From Protula sp. h YS-2021 (taxonomy: Eukaryota > Annelida > Polychaeta > Sabellida > Serpulidae): a stretch of DNA of 64,000 nucleotides. The stretch is taken from contig OX457034.1 in NCBI GenBank assembly GCA_949752745.1, positions 30,237,544-30,301,543 of the forward strand, read 5' to 3'. Below the pieces are notes generated by a model. It saw only the letters and a program-made list of their open reading frames with translations, made no database searches and had not been told where the DNA came from. Position numbers and translations under genes: made by a program. This document shows positions 10,401 through 21,700 of the stretch, one piece after another. Each line of letters begins with the position of its first letter. The stretch's first letter is position 1.

Positions 10401-13400
10401 TAATTTATTTCTGCATACAAACAATATGTATTTGCACCAATTATCAACTCTAAAGAAATCAGGTATTACACATATACCACCGACAAAAATGAAAATCCTG
10501 TGACTTTCTCAGTGAATTTGTGATATGGTTCAAGAGTTAGAAAGGAATGTATGTATACCTTTAGTAAAATTTGAACTTTATTTCTGGATACAAGCAATCG
10601 GTAGCTGCAACAAGTATCAACAGAAACAAATCACCAGAAAACATTGATGTAAAAATTCAAAGGTCCAGTACATAATACGGCATATCCTCGTCTCGGACAT
10701 TTGTCGTTGTCATGTATCTGCGCCGTATGTCGAATTATGCTGACACAGTTGACGCCCCACTCTAGCGCTATTACTCTTATATTTATGACTTCCTTAAAAT
10801 CTAAGCGGTTATTGTTGCAAGATCAAAGATTTCAATTTAGTTCGTTCGTTGCATAGACTGCACATCCTAGCTTTTATTTTAGTGTTAATGCATGTTTAAC
10901 TGGCCAGTCGTTAACTGGTCAACCGTCAATGATGGATAATGGATTTACAGACATGTCTTGTTATATTTTCCATGTTGATCAAACCAACACAGGTTAAACA
11001 AGACCCAAACAGTCTGAGAAATCTGATAGATTCACAGCAGGTTATATACAAATAGTGAAAATGGTTAATTTGGTGGATACGTTAAATTTTGAAAGTGGAA
11101 TATCTTTAAAAGTATTGGTGATAGAGAGACGGGGATTTGACGAGGTGATATGGCGAATATGAATTATGTATGATCCAGTAGTGTTTTTAGGCCATTCTGA
11201 GCCCTTTAAATTGCACTTTTACAAAGGCAAAGTTTTCTACAGGCGAGTGTTAAATGAATGGTTTTAAGAACAGCGAGATAGTTTTTTTATAAATAGATTT
11301 GTCTATTTCTTAGTGATTGGATGAATGATCAGATCAGTCCTGGAAAAAACTTCACAATAACTATGTAACTGTTTGATATATTTTTTTAAAGTAAACCTTT
11401 GTAACCATATACATCCTTCATGTTACCAGTTACCAATACAAATATATGTAATGTAAGAAGCTACTAAATTTCAACTTACAATTTAGATGTTTTCAGCATT
11501 TTATTTACAGTAGACTTTGTAAACCTAAATAATTAAAATGTACTTCTATTTCCAGCCGAGTGTGAGATGTGAGAAATAATTCTGGGGTTACGGTATATAC
11601 CGCCAACAACTGGAAAAATAAAAATAAATCAAGGGGTAATGTCATTGAATGTGTGATTTGTTTTAAGAACTACAAAAAGATGTATGTATTCCATAGGTAA
11701 AATTTGTAATTTATTTCTGCATACAAACAATATGTATTTGCACCAATTATCAACTCTAAAGAAATCAGGTATTACACATATACCACCGACAAAAATGAAA
11801 ATCCTGTGACTTTCTCAGTGAATTTGTGATATGGTTCAAGAGCTAGAAAGGAATGTATGTATACCTTTAGTAAAATTTGAACTTTATTTCTGGATACAAG
11901 CAATCGGTAGCTGCAACAAGTATCAACAGAAACAAATCACCAGAAAACATTGATGTAAAAATTCAAAGGTCCAGTACATAATACGGCATATCCTCGTCTC
12001 GGACATTTGTCGTTGTCATGTATCTGCGCCGTATGTCGAATTATGCTGACACAGTTGACGCCCCACTCTAGCGCTATTACTCTTATATTTATGACTTCCT
12101 TAAAATCTAAGCGGTTATTGTTGCAAGATCAAAGATTTCAATTTAGTTCGTTCGTTGCATAGACTGCACATCCTAGCTTTTATTTTAGTGTTAATGCATG
12201 TTTAACTGGCCAGTCGTTAACTGGTCAACCGTCAATGATGGATAATGGATTTACAGACATGTCTTGTTATATTTTCCATGTTGATCAAACCAACACAGGT
12301 TAAACAAGACCCAAACAGTCTGAGAAATCTGATAGATTCACAGCAGGTTATATACAAATAGTGAAAATGGTTAATTTGGTGGATACGTTAAATTTTGAAA
12401 GTGGAATATCTTTAAAAGTATTGGTGATAGAGAGACGGGGATTTGACGAGGTGATATGGCGAATATGAATTATGTATGATCCAGTAGTGTTTTTAGGCCA
12501 TTCTGAGCCCTTTAAATTGCACTTTTACAAAGGCAAAGTTTTCTACAGGCGAGTGTTAAATGAATGGTTTTAAGAACAGCGAGATAGTTTTTTTATAAAT
12601 AGATTTGTCTATTTCTTAGTGATTGGATGAATGATCAGATCAGTCCTGGAAAAAACTTCACAATAACTATGTAACTGTTTGATATATTTTTTTAAAGTAA
12701 ACCTTTGTAACCATATACATCCTTCATGTTACCAGTTACCAATACAAATATATGTAATGTAAGAAGCTACTAAATTTCAACTTACAATTTAGATGTTTTC
12801 AGCATTTTATTTACAGTAGACTTTGTAAACCTAAATAATTAAAATGTACTTCTATTTCCAGCCGAGTGTGAGATGTGAGAAATAATTCTGGGGTTACGGT
12901 ATATACCGCCAACAACTGGAAAAATAAAAATAAATCAAGGGGTAATGTCATTGAATGTGTGATTTGTTTTAAGAACTACAAAAAGATGTATGTATTCCAT
13001 AGGTAAAAATTGTAATTTATTTCTGCATACAAACAATATGTATTTGCACCAATTATCAACTCTAAAGAAATCAGGTATTACACATATACCACCGACAAAA
13101 ATGAAAATCCTGTGACTTTCTCAGTGAATTTGTGATATGGTTCAAGAGCTAGAAAGGAATGTATGTATACCTTTAGTAAAATTTGAACTTTATTTCTGGA
13201 TACAAGCAATCGGTAGCTGCAACAAGTATCAACAGAAACAAATCACCAGAAAACATTGATGTAAAAATTCAAAGGTCCAGTACATAATACGGCATATCCT
13301 CGTCTCGGACATTTGTCGTTGTCATGTATCTGCGCCGTATGTCGAATTATGCTGACACAGTTGACGCCCCACTCTAGCGCTATTACTCTTATATTTATGA

Positions 13401-16310
13401 CTTCCTTAAAATCTAAGCGGTTATTGTTGCAAGATCAAAGATTTCAATTTAGTTCGTTCGTTGCATAGACTGCACATCCTAGCTTTTATTTTAGTGTTAA
13501 TGCATGTTTAACTGGCCAGTCGTTAACTGGTCAACCGTCAATGATGGATAATGGATTTACAGACATGTCTTGTTATATTTTCCATGTTGATCAAACCAAC
13601 ACAGGTTAAACAAGACCCAAACAGTCTGAGAAATCTGATAGATTCACAGCAGGTTATATACAAATAGTGAAAATGGTTAATTTGGTGGATACGTTAAATT
13701 TTGAAAGTGGAATATCTTTAAAAGTATTGGTGATAGAGAGACGGGGATTTGACGAGGTGATATGGCGAATATGAATTATGTATGATCCAGTAGTGTTTTT
13801 AGGCCATTCTGAGCCCTTTAAATTGCACTTTTACAAAGGCAAAGTTTTCTACAGGCGAGTGTTAAATGAATGGTTTTAAGAACAGCGAGATAGTTTTTTT
13901 TATAAATAGATTTGTCTATTTCTTAGTGATTGGATGAATGATCAGATCAGTCCTGGAAAAAACTTCACAATAACTATGTAACTGTTTGATATATTTTTTT
14001 AAAGTAAACCTTTGTAACCATATACATCCTTCATGTTACCAGTTACCAATACAAATATATGTAATGTAAGAAGCTACTAAATTTCAACTTACAATTTAGA
14101 TGTTTTCAGCATTTTATTTACAGTAGACTTTGTAAACCTAAATAATTAAAATGTACTTCTATTTCCAGCCGAGTGTGAGATGTGAGAAATAATTCTGGGG
14201 TTACGGTATATACCGCCAACAACTGGAAAAATAAAAATAAATCAAGGGGTAATGTCATTGAATGTGTGATTTGTTTTAAGAACTACAAAAAGATGTATGT
14301 ATTCCATAGGTAAAAATTGTAATTTATTTCTGCATACAAACAATATGTATTTGCACCAATTATCAACTCTAAAGAAATCAGGTATTACACATATACCACC
14401 GACAAAAATGAAAATCCTGTGACTTTCTCAGTGAATTTGTGATATGGTTCAAGAGCTAGAAAGGAATGTATGTATACCTTTAGTAAAATTTGAACTTTAT
14501 TTCTGGATACAAGCAATCGGTAGCTGCAACAAGTATCAACAGAAACAAATCACCAGAAAACATTGATGTAAAAATTCAAAGGTCCAGTACATAATACGGC
14601 ATATCCTCGTCTCGGACATTTGTCGTTGTCATGTATCTGCGCCGTATGTCGAATTATGCTGACACAGTTGACGCCCCACTCTAGCGCTATTACTCTTATA
14701 TTTATGACTTCCTTAAAATCTAAGCGGTTATTGTTGCAAGATCAAAGATTTCAATTTAGTTCGTTCGTTGCATAGACTGCACATCCTATCTTTTATTTTA
14801 GTGTTAATGCATGTTTAACTGGCCAGTCGTTAACTGGTCAACCGTCAATGATGGATAATGGATTTACAGACATGTCTTGTTATATTTTCCATGTTGATCA
14901 AACCAACACAGGTTAAACAAGACCCAAACAGTCTGAGAAATCTGATAGATTCACAGCAGGTTATATACAAATAGTGAAAATGGTTAATTTGGTGGATACG
15001 TTAAATTTTGAAAGTGGAATATCTTTAAAAGTATTGGTGATAGAGAGACGGGGATTTGACGAGGTGATATGGCGAATATGAATTATGTATGATCCAGTAG
15101 TGTTTTTAGGCCATTCTGAGCCCTTTAAATTGCACTTTTACAAAGGCAAAGTTTTCTACAGGCGAGTGTTAAATGAATGGTTTTAAGAACAGCGAGATAG
15201 TTTTTTATAAATAGATTTGTCTATTTCTTAGTGATTGGATGAATGATCAGATCAGTCCTGGAAAAAACTTCACAATAACTATGTAACTGTTTGATATATT
15301 TTTTTAAAGTAAACCTTTGTAACCATATACATCCTTCATGTTACCAGTTACCAATACAAATATATGTAATGTAAGAAGCTACTAAATTTCAACTTACAAT
15401 TTAGATGTTTTCAGCATTTTATTTACAGTAGACTTTGTAAACCTAAATAATTAAAATGTACTTCTATTTCCAGCCGAGTGTGAGATGTGAGAAATAATTC
15501 TGGGGTTACGGTATATACCGCCAACAACTGGAAAAATAAAAATAAATCAAGGGGTAATGTCATTGAATGTGTGATTTGTTTTAAGAACTACAAAAAGATG
15601 TATGTATTCCATAGGTAAAAATTGTAATTTATTTCTGCATACAAACAATATGTATTTGCACCAATTATCAACTCTAAAGAAATCAGGTATTACACATATA
15701 CCACCGACAAAAATGAAAATCCTGTGACTTTCTCAGTGAATTTGTGATATGGTTCAAGAGCTAGAAAGGAATGTATGTATACCTTTAGTAAAATTTGAAC
15801 TTTATTTCTGGATACAAGCAATCGGTAGCTGCAACAAGTATCAACAGAAACAAATCACCAGAAAACATTGATGTAAAAATTCAAAGGTCCAGTACATAAT
15901 ACGGCATATCCTCGTCTCGGACATTTGTCGTTGTCATGTATCTGCGCCGTATGTCGAATTATGCTGACACAGTTGACGCCCCACTCTAGCGCTATTACTC
16001 TTATATTTATGACTTCCTTAAAATCTAAGCGGTTATTGTTGCAAGATCAAAGATTTCAATTTAGTTCGTTCGTTGCATAGACTGCACATCCTAGCTTTTA
16101 TTTTAGTGTTAATGCATGTTTAACTGGCCAGTCGTTAACTGGTCAACCGTCAATGATGGATAATGGATTTACAGACATGTCTTGTTATATTTTCCATGTT
16201 GATCAAACCAACACAGGTTAAACAAGACCCAAACAGTCTGAGAAATCTGATAGATTCACAGCAGGTTATATACAATTCCAGTGACATTGAAAAATGGTGT
16301 GTAAAATTAC

Positions 16311-16384
16311 TGATAGAGAATTGAATTGGATAGAGCATTGGTTCGGTAAGCCGAAGGTCCCGAGTTCGACTCCAGCTCGGGGCG
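16311..16384 (+). pseudogene. tRNA-like SINE head, degenerate cloverleaf
   Basis: Recognisable tRNA parts are a D-arm 3' half (GGATAGAGC, 16328-16336), an anticodon-arm remnant (TTCGG at 16342-16346 paired with CCGAA at 16351-16355), a T-loop TTCGACT (16365-16371) and an acceptor-like TCGGGGC (16377-16383). The 5' half is poor: the expected GCTC of the D stem is absent and the A box is degenerate (TAGAGAATTGAATTGG, 16314-16329). The anticodon loop has only four bases instead of seven, and the T stem pairs badly. It therefore cannot be a functional tRNA, and the anticodon cannot be assigned. Confidence 0.6.
16364..16373 (+). promoter_or_regulatory. Internal pol III B box
   Basis: GTTCGACTCC matches ten of the eleven positions of the consensus GGTTCGANTCC; the preceding base is A instead of G. 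It lies about 35 bp after the degenerate A box, the normal spacing in tRNA genes and tRNA-SINEs. With a poor A box, promoter strength is doubtful. Confidence 0.65.
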
Positions 16385-16620
16385 GCATGCAGGGAATTGA
16401 CATTTGCTCAAATTGCCTTGGCTAAGCAAATACAGTAGATAAGATCACCTATGAAGGAATTTAAAGTTGACGCCCACTTAGCGTTTCAGCCATCCCTTAA
16501 AAAACATTCTGGAAAGAAGTTAGTTTGGGCATCGTCCAATGACTTTCTTTATTTGAGTTGCCAAAGTCAATAAAATTATTTATTTTTAAACGATCAAAAG
16601 TTTCAGGGAGTGAACTCTGT

Positions 16621-16646
16621 AAAAAAAAAAAAAAAAAAAAAAAAAA
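16621..16646 (+). repeat. A26 tract (SINE 3' tail)
   Basis: Twenty-six A residues without interruption, the longest homopolymer in the window. It ends the SINE-like element. Long pure A tracts decay quickly by slippage and substitution, so this points to a recent retrotransposition. Confidence 0.85.
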
Positions 16647-16904
16647 CATAGGTTTTGCCTGTAACACTTTGGTCCCTTTTTATTCTATATTGATATTGAA
16701 TGTTTCAAGTCAAACCGTAAACAAGAAGAAAAAAGTGTAAGCAACGCCTGTTTTGAAAGATTTACAATGCAGCAATAAATGTTGCAATCACTCACTTTTT
16801 CCCACACCACAATCCAATTCAGATGGGAAGGTATGTAGTTTATAAACAGGCTCGAGCATCCATACAGATAGTGCTGTGCAGGTTATGGCAGTAATACAGT
16901 TGGC
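16647..16904. other. Spacer between the SINE tail and the GC-rich block, unassigned
   Basis: Moderately AT-rich sequence without a recognisable gene or repeat. Two short motifs are visible: a 10-bp palindrome GTTTATAAAC at 16838-16847, and AAGGTATGT at 16829-16837, which looks like a 5' splice donor on the plus strand but has no exon context. Short open frames here have no recognisable protein features. Confidence 0.4.
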
Positions 16905-17090
16905 TGAAAGTTGGCTCGGGAGTGCGAGGGCGTAAGCGTTCCGGTGTTCTTCGGGACCCGGTGGATCGAGCTGGAACTCGGCTGTAGAAAGGCGAAAGGC
17001 GGCGTAAAACCCGCCCGGTATGCCGAAGCCCCGCCACTGACCAATGCACACTGTGGTTGATCATTGACGGTGGCTGGGGTGGCCGTATAT
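16905..17090. other. GC-rich, CpG-dense block inside the insertion
   Basis: Between 16921 and 17040 I count 76 G or C in 120 bp (63%) and 15 CpG dinucleotides, in sharp contrast to the surrounding AT-rich DNA. All three minus-strand frames stay open for about 75-87 codons here (16788-17137), but the translations are rich in Pro, Ser, Thr and Arg without a recognisable domain, as expected of random GC-rich sequence. It may be a fragment of a CpG-island promoter or exon, or the 5' part of a retroelement. I do not recognise it. Confidence 0.5.
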
Positions 17091-17144
17091 ACGTCAGGCT
17101 TCTGGCAGCAAGCCATAATATATATCCTGCACTGCACGCTTCAC

Positions 17145-17400
17145 TTTTTGTTTTTTTTTTTACCTTTGATTATGTTTTATTTTATCCAAGAGGTAGGTTA
17201 TTGTTTCTACTTCATACAAAACTTATGCAAGATTTAATCATATTTTATTGCTGGTGCATGCACATAGAAGGCTCTAGAATATGCACAACAGTATTCCACA
17301 CTCCTCTAGTATCGCTTGTTCAATGCTCTTTCAATCCAACTGGACAATCAAAAGCTGTGCGTCTCACACTTCTTGATCTCTCTCACACTGCTTGATCTCT
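17145..17400 (-). mobile_element. Probable minus-strand poly-A retrocopy, 5' end undefined
   Basis: Read on the minus strand, the sequence ends in AATAAA (complement of 17176-17181), then 15 nt later a poly-A run of eleven (17151-17161) followed by C and five more A. A polyadenylation signal 10-30 nt before a non-templated A tail is the hallmark of a reverse-transcribed mRNA, LINE or SINE 3' end. The body upstream on the minus strand carries no recognised coding sequence and its 5' boundary is not visible; 17400 is a guess. No target-site duplication was found. Alternatives are a plain T-rich tract next to a chance TTTATT in AT-rich DNA. Confidence 0.4.
17362..17399. repeat. 19-bp tandem duplication
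   Basis: TCTCACACTTCTTGATCTC (17362-17380) is followed immediately by TCTCACACTGCTTGATCTC (17381-17399), identical at 18 of 19 positions. It is a simple local duplication within the insertion, with no sign of function. Confidence 0.85.
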
Positions 17401-18069
17401 TCAATCATGGCATTCTACCTACGTCAGTTGCAGAGTTACTTCGGGATTGAAGGCACAGAGTACGATCGTTGTACCTTACTAAGATCGAGGATGTATATTC
17501 AGACACCGTAATATCATACTGAATTTTACTTCAGGTTTTAAACAAATATTAAGTAGTCTTAAAACTGTTTGATTTTACATACACCGTTTATAAGAGAATG
17601 ACATTGAAGCATTAACTTTGGCCATTTTTTTCTATCTTAAACCATTTCAAAGAGAATAAAATACTCAGACAAAAGTACAGATGCTCAATAATCTTTCAGA
17701 TCAAGGCAGATCGATGAACTTTCTAAAATACATAAACCTATTTTATTGCTAAACATTAAAATATCTGCAATAAAGAAAATTTTAATGGTTATAAAAGTAA
17801 GATTGTAATGTGTGGATAAGTTTGTACAGTGTAGCTAAAGTGAAAAGGTGGTAGTAGAATTTGCAAAGTGGGGATACCTGCTTGACCTCTTCCGAGGATC
17901 ATAATTTTAAAACTGATCTATGTGAAAATAAAAGAAGAAAGTTAATTTTCCTTGGAAAATAATAAAAAGTCAAATATATTGTACTTGCGACTGAAGAAAA
18001 ATGGGCACGGTTGGGGAGAGGAAGAGCAAAGGAAGACGGATGTATGTAAATGTCTTGAGTAATAATGTG
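17401..18069. other. AT-rich remainder of the insertion, unassigned
   Basis: About 670 bp with no gene, RNA or transposon end that I can recognise. An 8-bp palindrome ACGATCGT lies at 17462-17469. The last bases before the satellite resumes (TAATAATGTG) show no inverted match to the left end of the insertion beyond a short chance-level similarity, so no terminal repeats can be claimed. Confidence 0.4.
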
Positions 18070-18774
18070 AAATAGTGAAAGTGGTTAATTTGGTGGATAG
18101 GTTAAATTTTGAAAGTGGAATATCTTTAAAAGTATTGGTGATAGAGAGACGGGGATTTGACGAGGTGATATGGCGAATATGAATTATGTATGATCCAGTA
18201 GTGTTTTTAGGCCATTCTGAGCCCTTTAAATTGCACTTTTACAAAGGCAAAGTTTTCTACAGGCGAGTGTTAAATGAATGGTTTTAAGAACAGCGAGATA
18301 GTTTTTTTATAAATAGATTTGTCTATTTCTTAGTGATTGGATGAATGATCAGATCAGTCCTGGAAAAAACTTCACAATAACTATGTAACTGTTTGATATA
18401 TTTTTTTAAAGTAAACCTTTGTAACCATATACATCCTTCATGTTACCAGTTACCAATACAAATATATGTAATGTAAGAAGCTACTAAATTTCAACTTACA
18501 ATTTAGATGTTTTCAGCATTTTATTTACAGTAGACTTTGTAAACCTAAATAATTAAAATGTACTTCTATTTCCAGCCGAGTGTGAGATGTGAGAAATAAT
18601 TCTGGGGTTACGGTATATACCGCCAACAACTGGAAAAATAAAAATAAATCAAGGGGTAATGTCATTGAATGTGTGATTTGTTTTAAGAACTACAAAAAGA
18701 TGTATGTATTCCATAGGTAAAAATTGTAATTTATTTCTGCATACAAGCAATATGTATTTGCACCAATTATCAAC

Positions 18775-21700
18775 TCTAAAGAAATCAGGTATTACACATA
18801 TACCACCGACAAAAATGAAAATCCTGTGACTTTCTCAGTGAATTTGTGATATGGTTCAAGAGCTAGAAAGGAATGTATGTATACCTTTAGTAAAATTTGA
18901 ACTTTATTTCTGGATACAAGCAATCGGTAGCTGCAACAAGTATCAACAGAAACAAATCACCAGAAAACATTGATGTAAAAATTCAAAGGTCCAGTACATA
19001 ATACGGCATATCCTCGTCTCGGACATTTGTCGTTGTCATGTATCTGCGCCGTATGTCGAATTATGCTGACACAGTTGACGCCCCACTCTAGCGCTATTAC
19101 TCTTATATTTATGACTTCCTTAAAATCTAAGCGGTTATTGTTGCAAGATCAAAGATTTCAATTTAGTTCGTTCGTTGCATAGACTGCACATCCTATCTTT
19201 TATTTTAGTGTTAATGCATGTTTAACTGGCCAGTCGTTAACTGGTCAACCGTCAATGATGGATAATGGATTTACAGACATGTCTTGTTATATTTTCCATG
19301 TTGATCAAACCAACACAGGTTAAACAAGACCCAAACAGTCTGAGAAATCTGATAGATTCACAGCAGGTTATATACAAATAGTGAAAATGGTTAATTTGGT
19401 GGATACGTTAAATTTTGAAAGTGGAATATCTTTAAAAGTATTGGTGATAGAGAGACGGGGATTTGACGAGGTGATATGGCGAATATGAATTATGTATGAT
19501 CCAGTAGTGTTTTTAGGCCATTCTGAGCCCTTTAAATTGCACTTTTACAAAGGCAAAGTTTTCTACAGGCGAGTGTTAAATGAATGGTTTTAAGAACAGC
19601 GAGATAGTTTTTTTATAAATAGATTTGTCTATTTCTTAGTGATTGGATGAATGATCAGATCAGTCCTGGAAAAAACTTCACAATAACTATGTAACTGTTT
19701 GATATATTTTTTTAAAGTAAACCTTTGTAACCATATACATCCTTCATGTTACCAGTTACCAATACAAATATATGTAATGTAAGAAGCTACTAAATTTCAA
19801 CTTACAATTTAGATGTTTTCAGCATTTTATTTACAGTAGACTTTGTAAACCTAAATAATTAAAATGTACTTCTATTTCCAGCCGAGTGTGAGATGTGAGA
19901 AATAATTCTGGGGTTACGGTATATACCGCCAACAACTGGAAAAATAAAAATAAATCAAGGGGTAATGTCATTGAATGTGTGATTTGTTTTAAGAACTACA
20001 AAAAGATGTATGTATTCCATAGGTAAAAATTGTAATTTATTTCTGCATACAAGCAATATGTATTTGCACCAATTATCAACTCTAAAGAAATCAGGTATTA
20101 CACATATACCACCGACAAAAATGAAAATCCTGTGACTTTCTCAGTGAATTTGTGATATGGTTCAAGAGCTAGAAAGGAATGTATGTATACCTTTAGTAAA
20201 ATTTGAACTTTATTTCTGGATACAAGCAATCGGTAGCTGCAACAAGTATCAACAGAAACAAATCACCAGAAAACATTGATGTAAAAATTCAAAGGTCCAG
20301 TACATAATACGGCATATCCTCGTCTCGGACATTTGTCGTTGTCATGTATCTGCGCCGTATGTCGAATTATGCTGACACAGTTGACGCCCCACTCTAGCGC
20401 TATTACTCTTATATTTATGACTTCCTTAAAATCTAAGCGGTTATTGTTGCAAGATCAAAGATTTCAATTTAGTTCGTTCGTTGCATAGACTGCACATCCT
20501 ATCTTTTATTTTAGTGTTAATGCATGTTTAACTGGCCAGTCGTTAACTGGTCAACCGTCAATGATGGATAATGGATTTACAGACATGTCTTGTTATATTT
20601 TCCATGTTGATCAAACCAACACAGGTTAAACAAGACCCAAACAGTCTGAGAAATCTGATAGATTCACAGCAGGTTATATACAAATAGTGAAAATGGTTAA
20701 TTTGGTGGATACGTTAAATTTTGAAAGTGGAATATCTTTAAAAGTATTGGTGATAGAGAGACGGGGATTTGACGAGGTGATATGGCGAATATGAATTATG
20801 TATGATCCAGTAGTGTTTTTAGGCCATTCTGAGCCCTTTAAATTGCACTTTTACAAAGGCAAAGTTTTCTACAGGCGAGTGTTAAATGAATGGTTTTAAG
20901 AACAGCGAGATAGTTTTTTTATAAATAGATTTGTCTATTTCTTAGTGATTGGATGAATGATCAGATCAGTCCTGGAAAAAACTTCACAATAACTATGTAA
21001 CTGTTTGATATATTTTTTTAAAGTAAACCTTTGTAACCATATACATCCTTCATGTTACCAGTTACCAATACAAATATATGTAATGTAAGAAGCTACTAAA
21101 TTTCAACTTACAATTTAGATGTTTTCAGCATTTTATTTACAGTAGACTTTGTAAACCTAAATAATTAAAATGTACTTCTATTTCCAGCCGAGTGTGAGAT
21201 GTGAGAAATAATTCTGGGGTTACGGTATATACCGCCAACAACTGGAAAAATAAAAATAAATCAAGGGGTAATGTCATTGAATGTGTGATTTGTTTTAAGA
21301 ACTACAAAAAGATGTATGTATTCCATAGGTAAAAATTGTAATTTATTTCTGCATACAAGCAATATGTATTTGCACCAATTATCAACTCTAAAGAAATCAG
21401 GTATTACACATATACCACCGACAAAAATGAAAATCCTGTGACTTTCTCAGTGAATTTGTGATATGGTTCAAGAGCTAGAAAGGAATGTATGTATACCTTT
21501 AGTAAAATTTGAACTTTATTTCTGGATACAAGCAATCGGTAGCTGCAACAAGTATCAACAGAAACAAATCACCAGAAAACATTGATGTAAAAATTCAAAG
21601 GTCCAGTACATAATACGGCATATCCTCGTCTCGGACATTTGTCGTTGTCATGTATCTGCGCCGTATGTCGAATTATGCTGACACAGTTGACGCCCCACTC

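Larger units (their letters stand above)
1..16275. repeat. 1306-bp satellite array, left part (units U1-U12 and first 603 bp of U13)
   Basis: Twelve complete units and part of a thirteenth lie head-to-tail in one orientation. Ten of the twelve complete units are exactly 1306 bp; U11 is 1307 (8 T instead of 7 in the first poly-T tract) and U12 is 1305 (6 T). Substitutions seen against the majority sequence: U2 C at 1928; U4 G at 4153; U5 C at 6396; U6 G at 7162; U7 C at 8010, T at 8232, A at 8676; U8 A at 10180, C at 10233; U9 T at 10537, T at 11703; U12 T at 14789. U1, U3 and U10 look like pure consensus. No protein-coding gene is apparent: both strands are closed by frequent stops. The near-identity over 16 kb implies active homogenisation by unequal crossover or gene conversion. 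The list was made by eye, so an occasional difference may be missed. Confidence 0.97.
16309..16646 (+). mobile_element. Probable tRNA-derived SINE with A26 tail
   Basis: The order is that of a SINE: a tRNA-like head (about 16311-16384), an unrelated body of about 235 bp, then 26 uninterrupted A at 16621-16646. Total length of about 340 bp is normal for the class. The head contains a pol III B box (GTTCGACTCC, 16364-16373) and a terminal TCGGGGC like a tRNA acceptor 3' strand. The body has AATAAA at 16569-16574. SINEs are copied by the reverse transcriptase of a partner LINE; no LINE is in view. I could not find clear target-site duplications: the sequence after the tail does not match that before the head. 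The exact 5' end is uncertain, and the family is not recognised. The intact tail suggests a fairly young insertion. Confidence 0.65.
16276..18069. mobile_element. 1794-bp composite insertion inside satellite unit U13
   Basis: The satellite stops after unit position 603 (16275) and resumes at position 602 (18070), so the only satellite bases present on both sides are AA. From 15673 to the next unit start at 18775 is 3102 bp, which is one 1306-bp unit plus 1796 bp: nothing of the host unit is missing. The insert has no convincing terminal inverted repeats. It does not match Helitron ends (TC start, CTRR end), a TA target for Tc1/mariner, or TTAA for piggyBac. The AA could be a 2-bp target duplication or microhomology from end joining. 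The content is mixed (SINE-like element, GC-rich block, minus-strand poly-A copy), so it may be a captured piece of non-satellite DNA rather than one transposon. It is present in one of 48 units, so the array has not amplified it. Confidence 0.85.

Noticed and set aside
16150..16338. A 62-codon minus-strand frame
   Set aside because: It spans the satellite/insertion junction. It exists only because the junction joins two unrelated sequences.
16311..16384. A functional tRNA gene
   Set aside because: The D stem 5' half is missing, the anticodon loop has four bases and the T stem is mispaired; it is better explained as a SINE head.
16558..16740. A 60-codon plus-strand frame through the A26 tract
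   Set aside because: The Lys run is the SINE poly-A tail, and the frame is an artefact of it.
16788..17137. Three overlapping minus-strand open frames of 74-87 codons
   Set aside because: All three frames are open because the block is GC-rich and poor in stop codons. None shows a domain, signal peptide or conserved motif, and they mutually overlap.
17057..17395. A 112-codon plus-strand open frame starting MIIDGG
   Set aside because: It runs through the GC-rich block and straight across the T11 tract (giving a Phe run) and the 19-bp duplication, with no recognisable domain. It looks like a chance open frame over unrelated pieces.
16276..18069. Helitron, Tc1/mariner, piggyBac or TIR transposon identity for the insertion
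   Set aside because: The left end TTCCAG and right end ATGTG lack TC/CTRR ends and TA or TTAA targets. The best end-to-end inverted match (TGACATT versus TCACATT) is at chance level.
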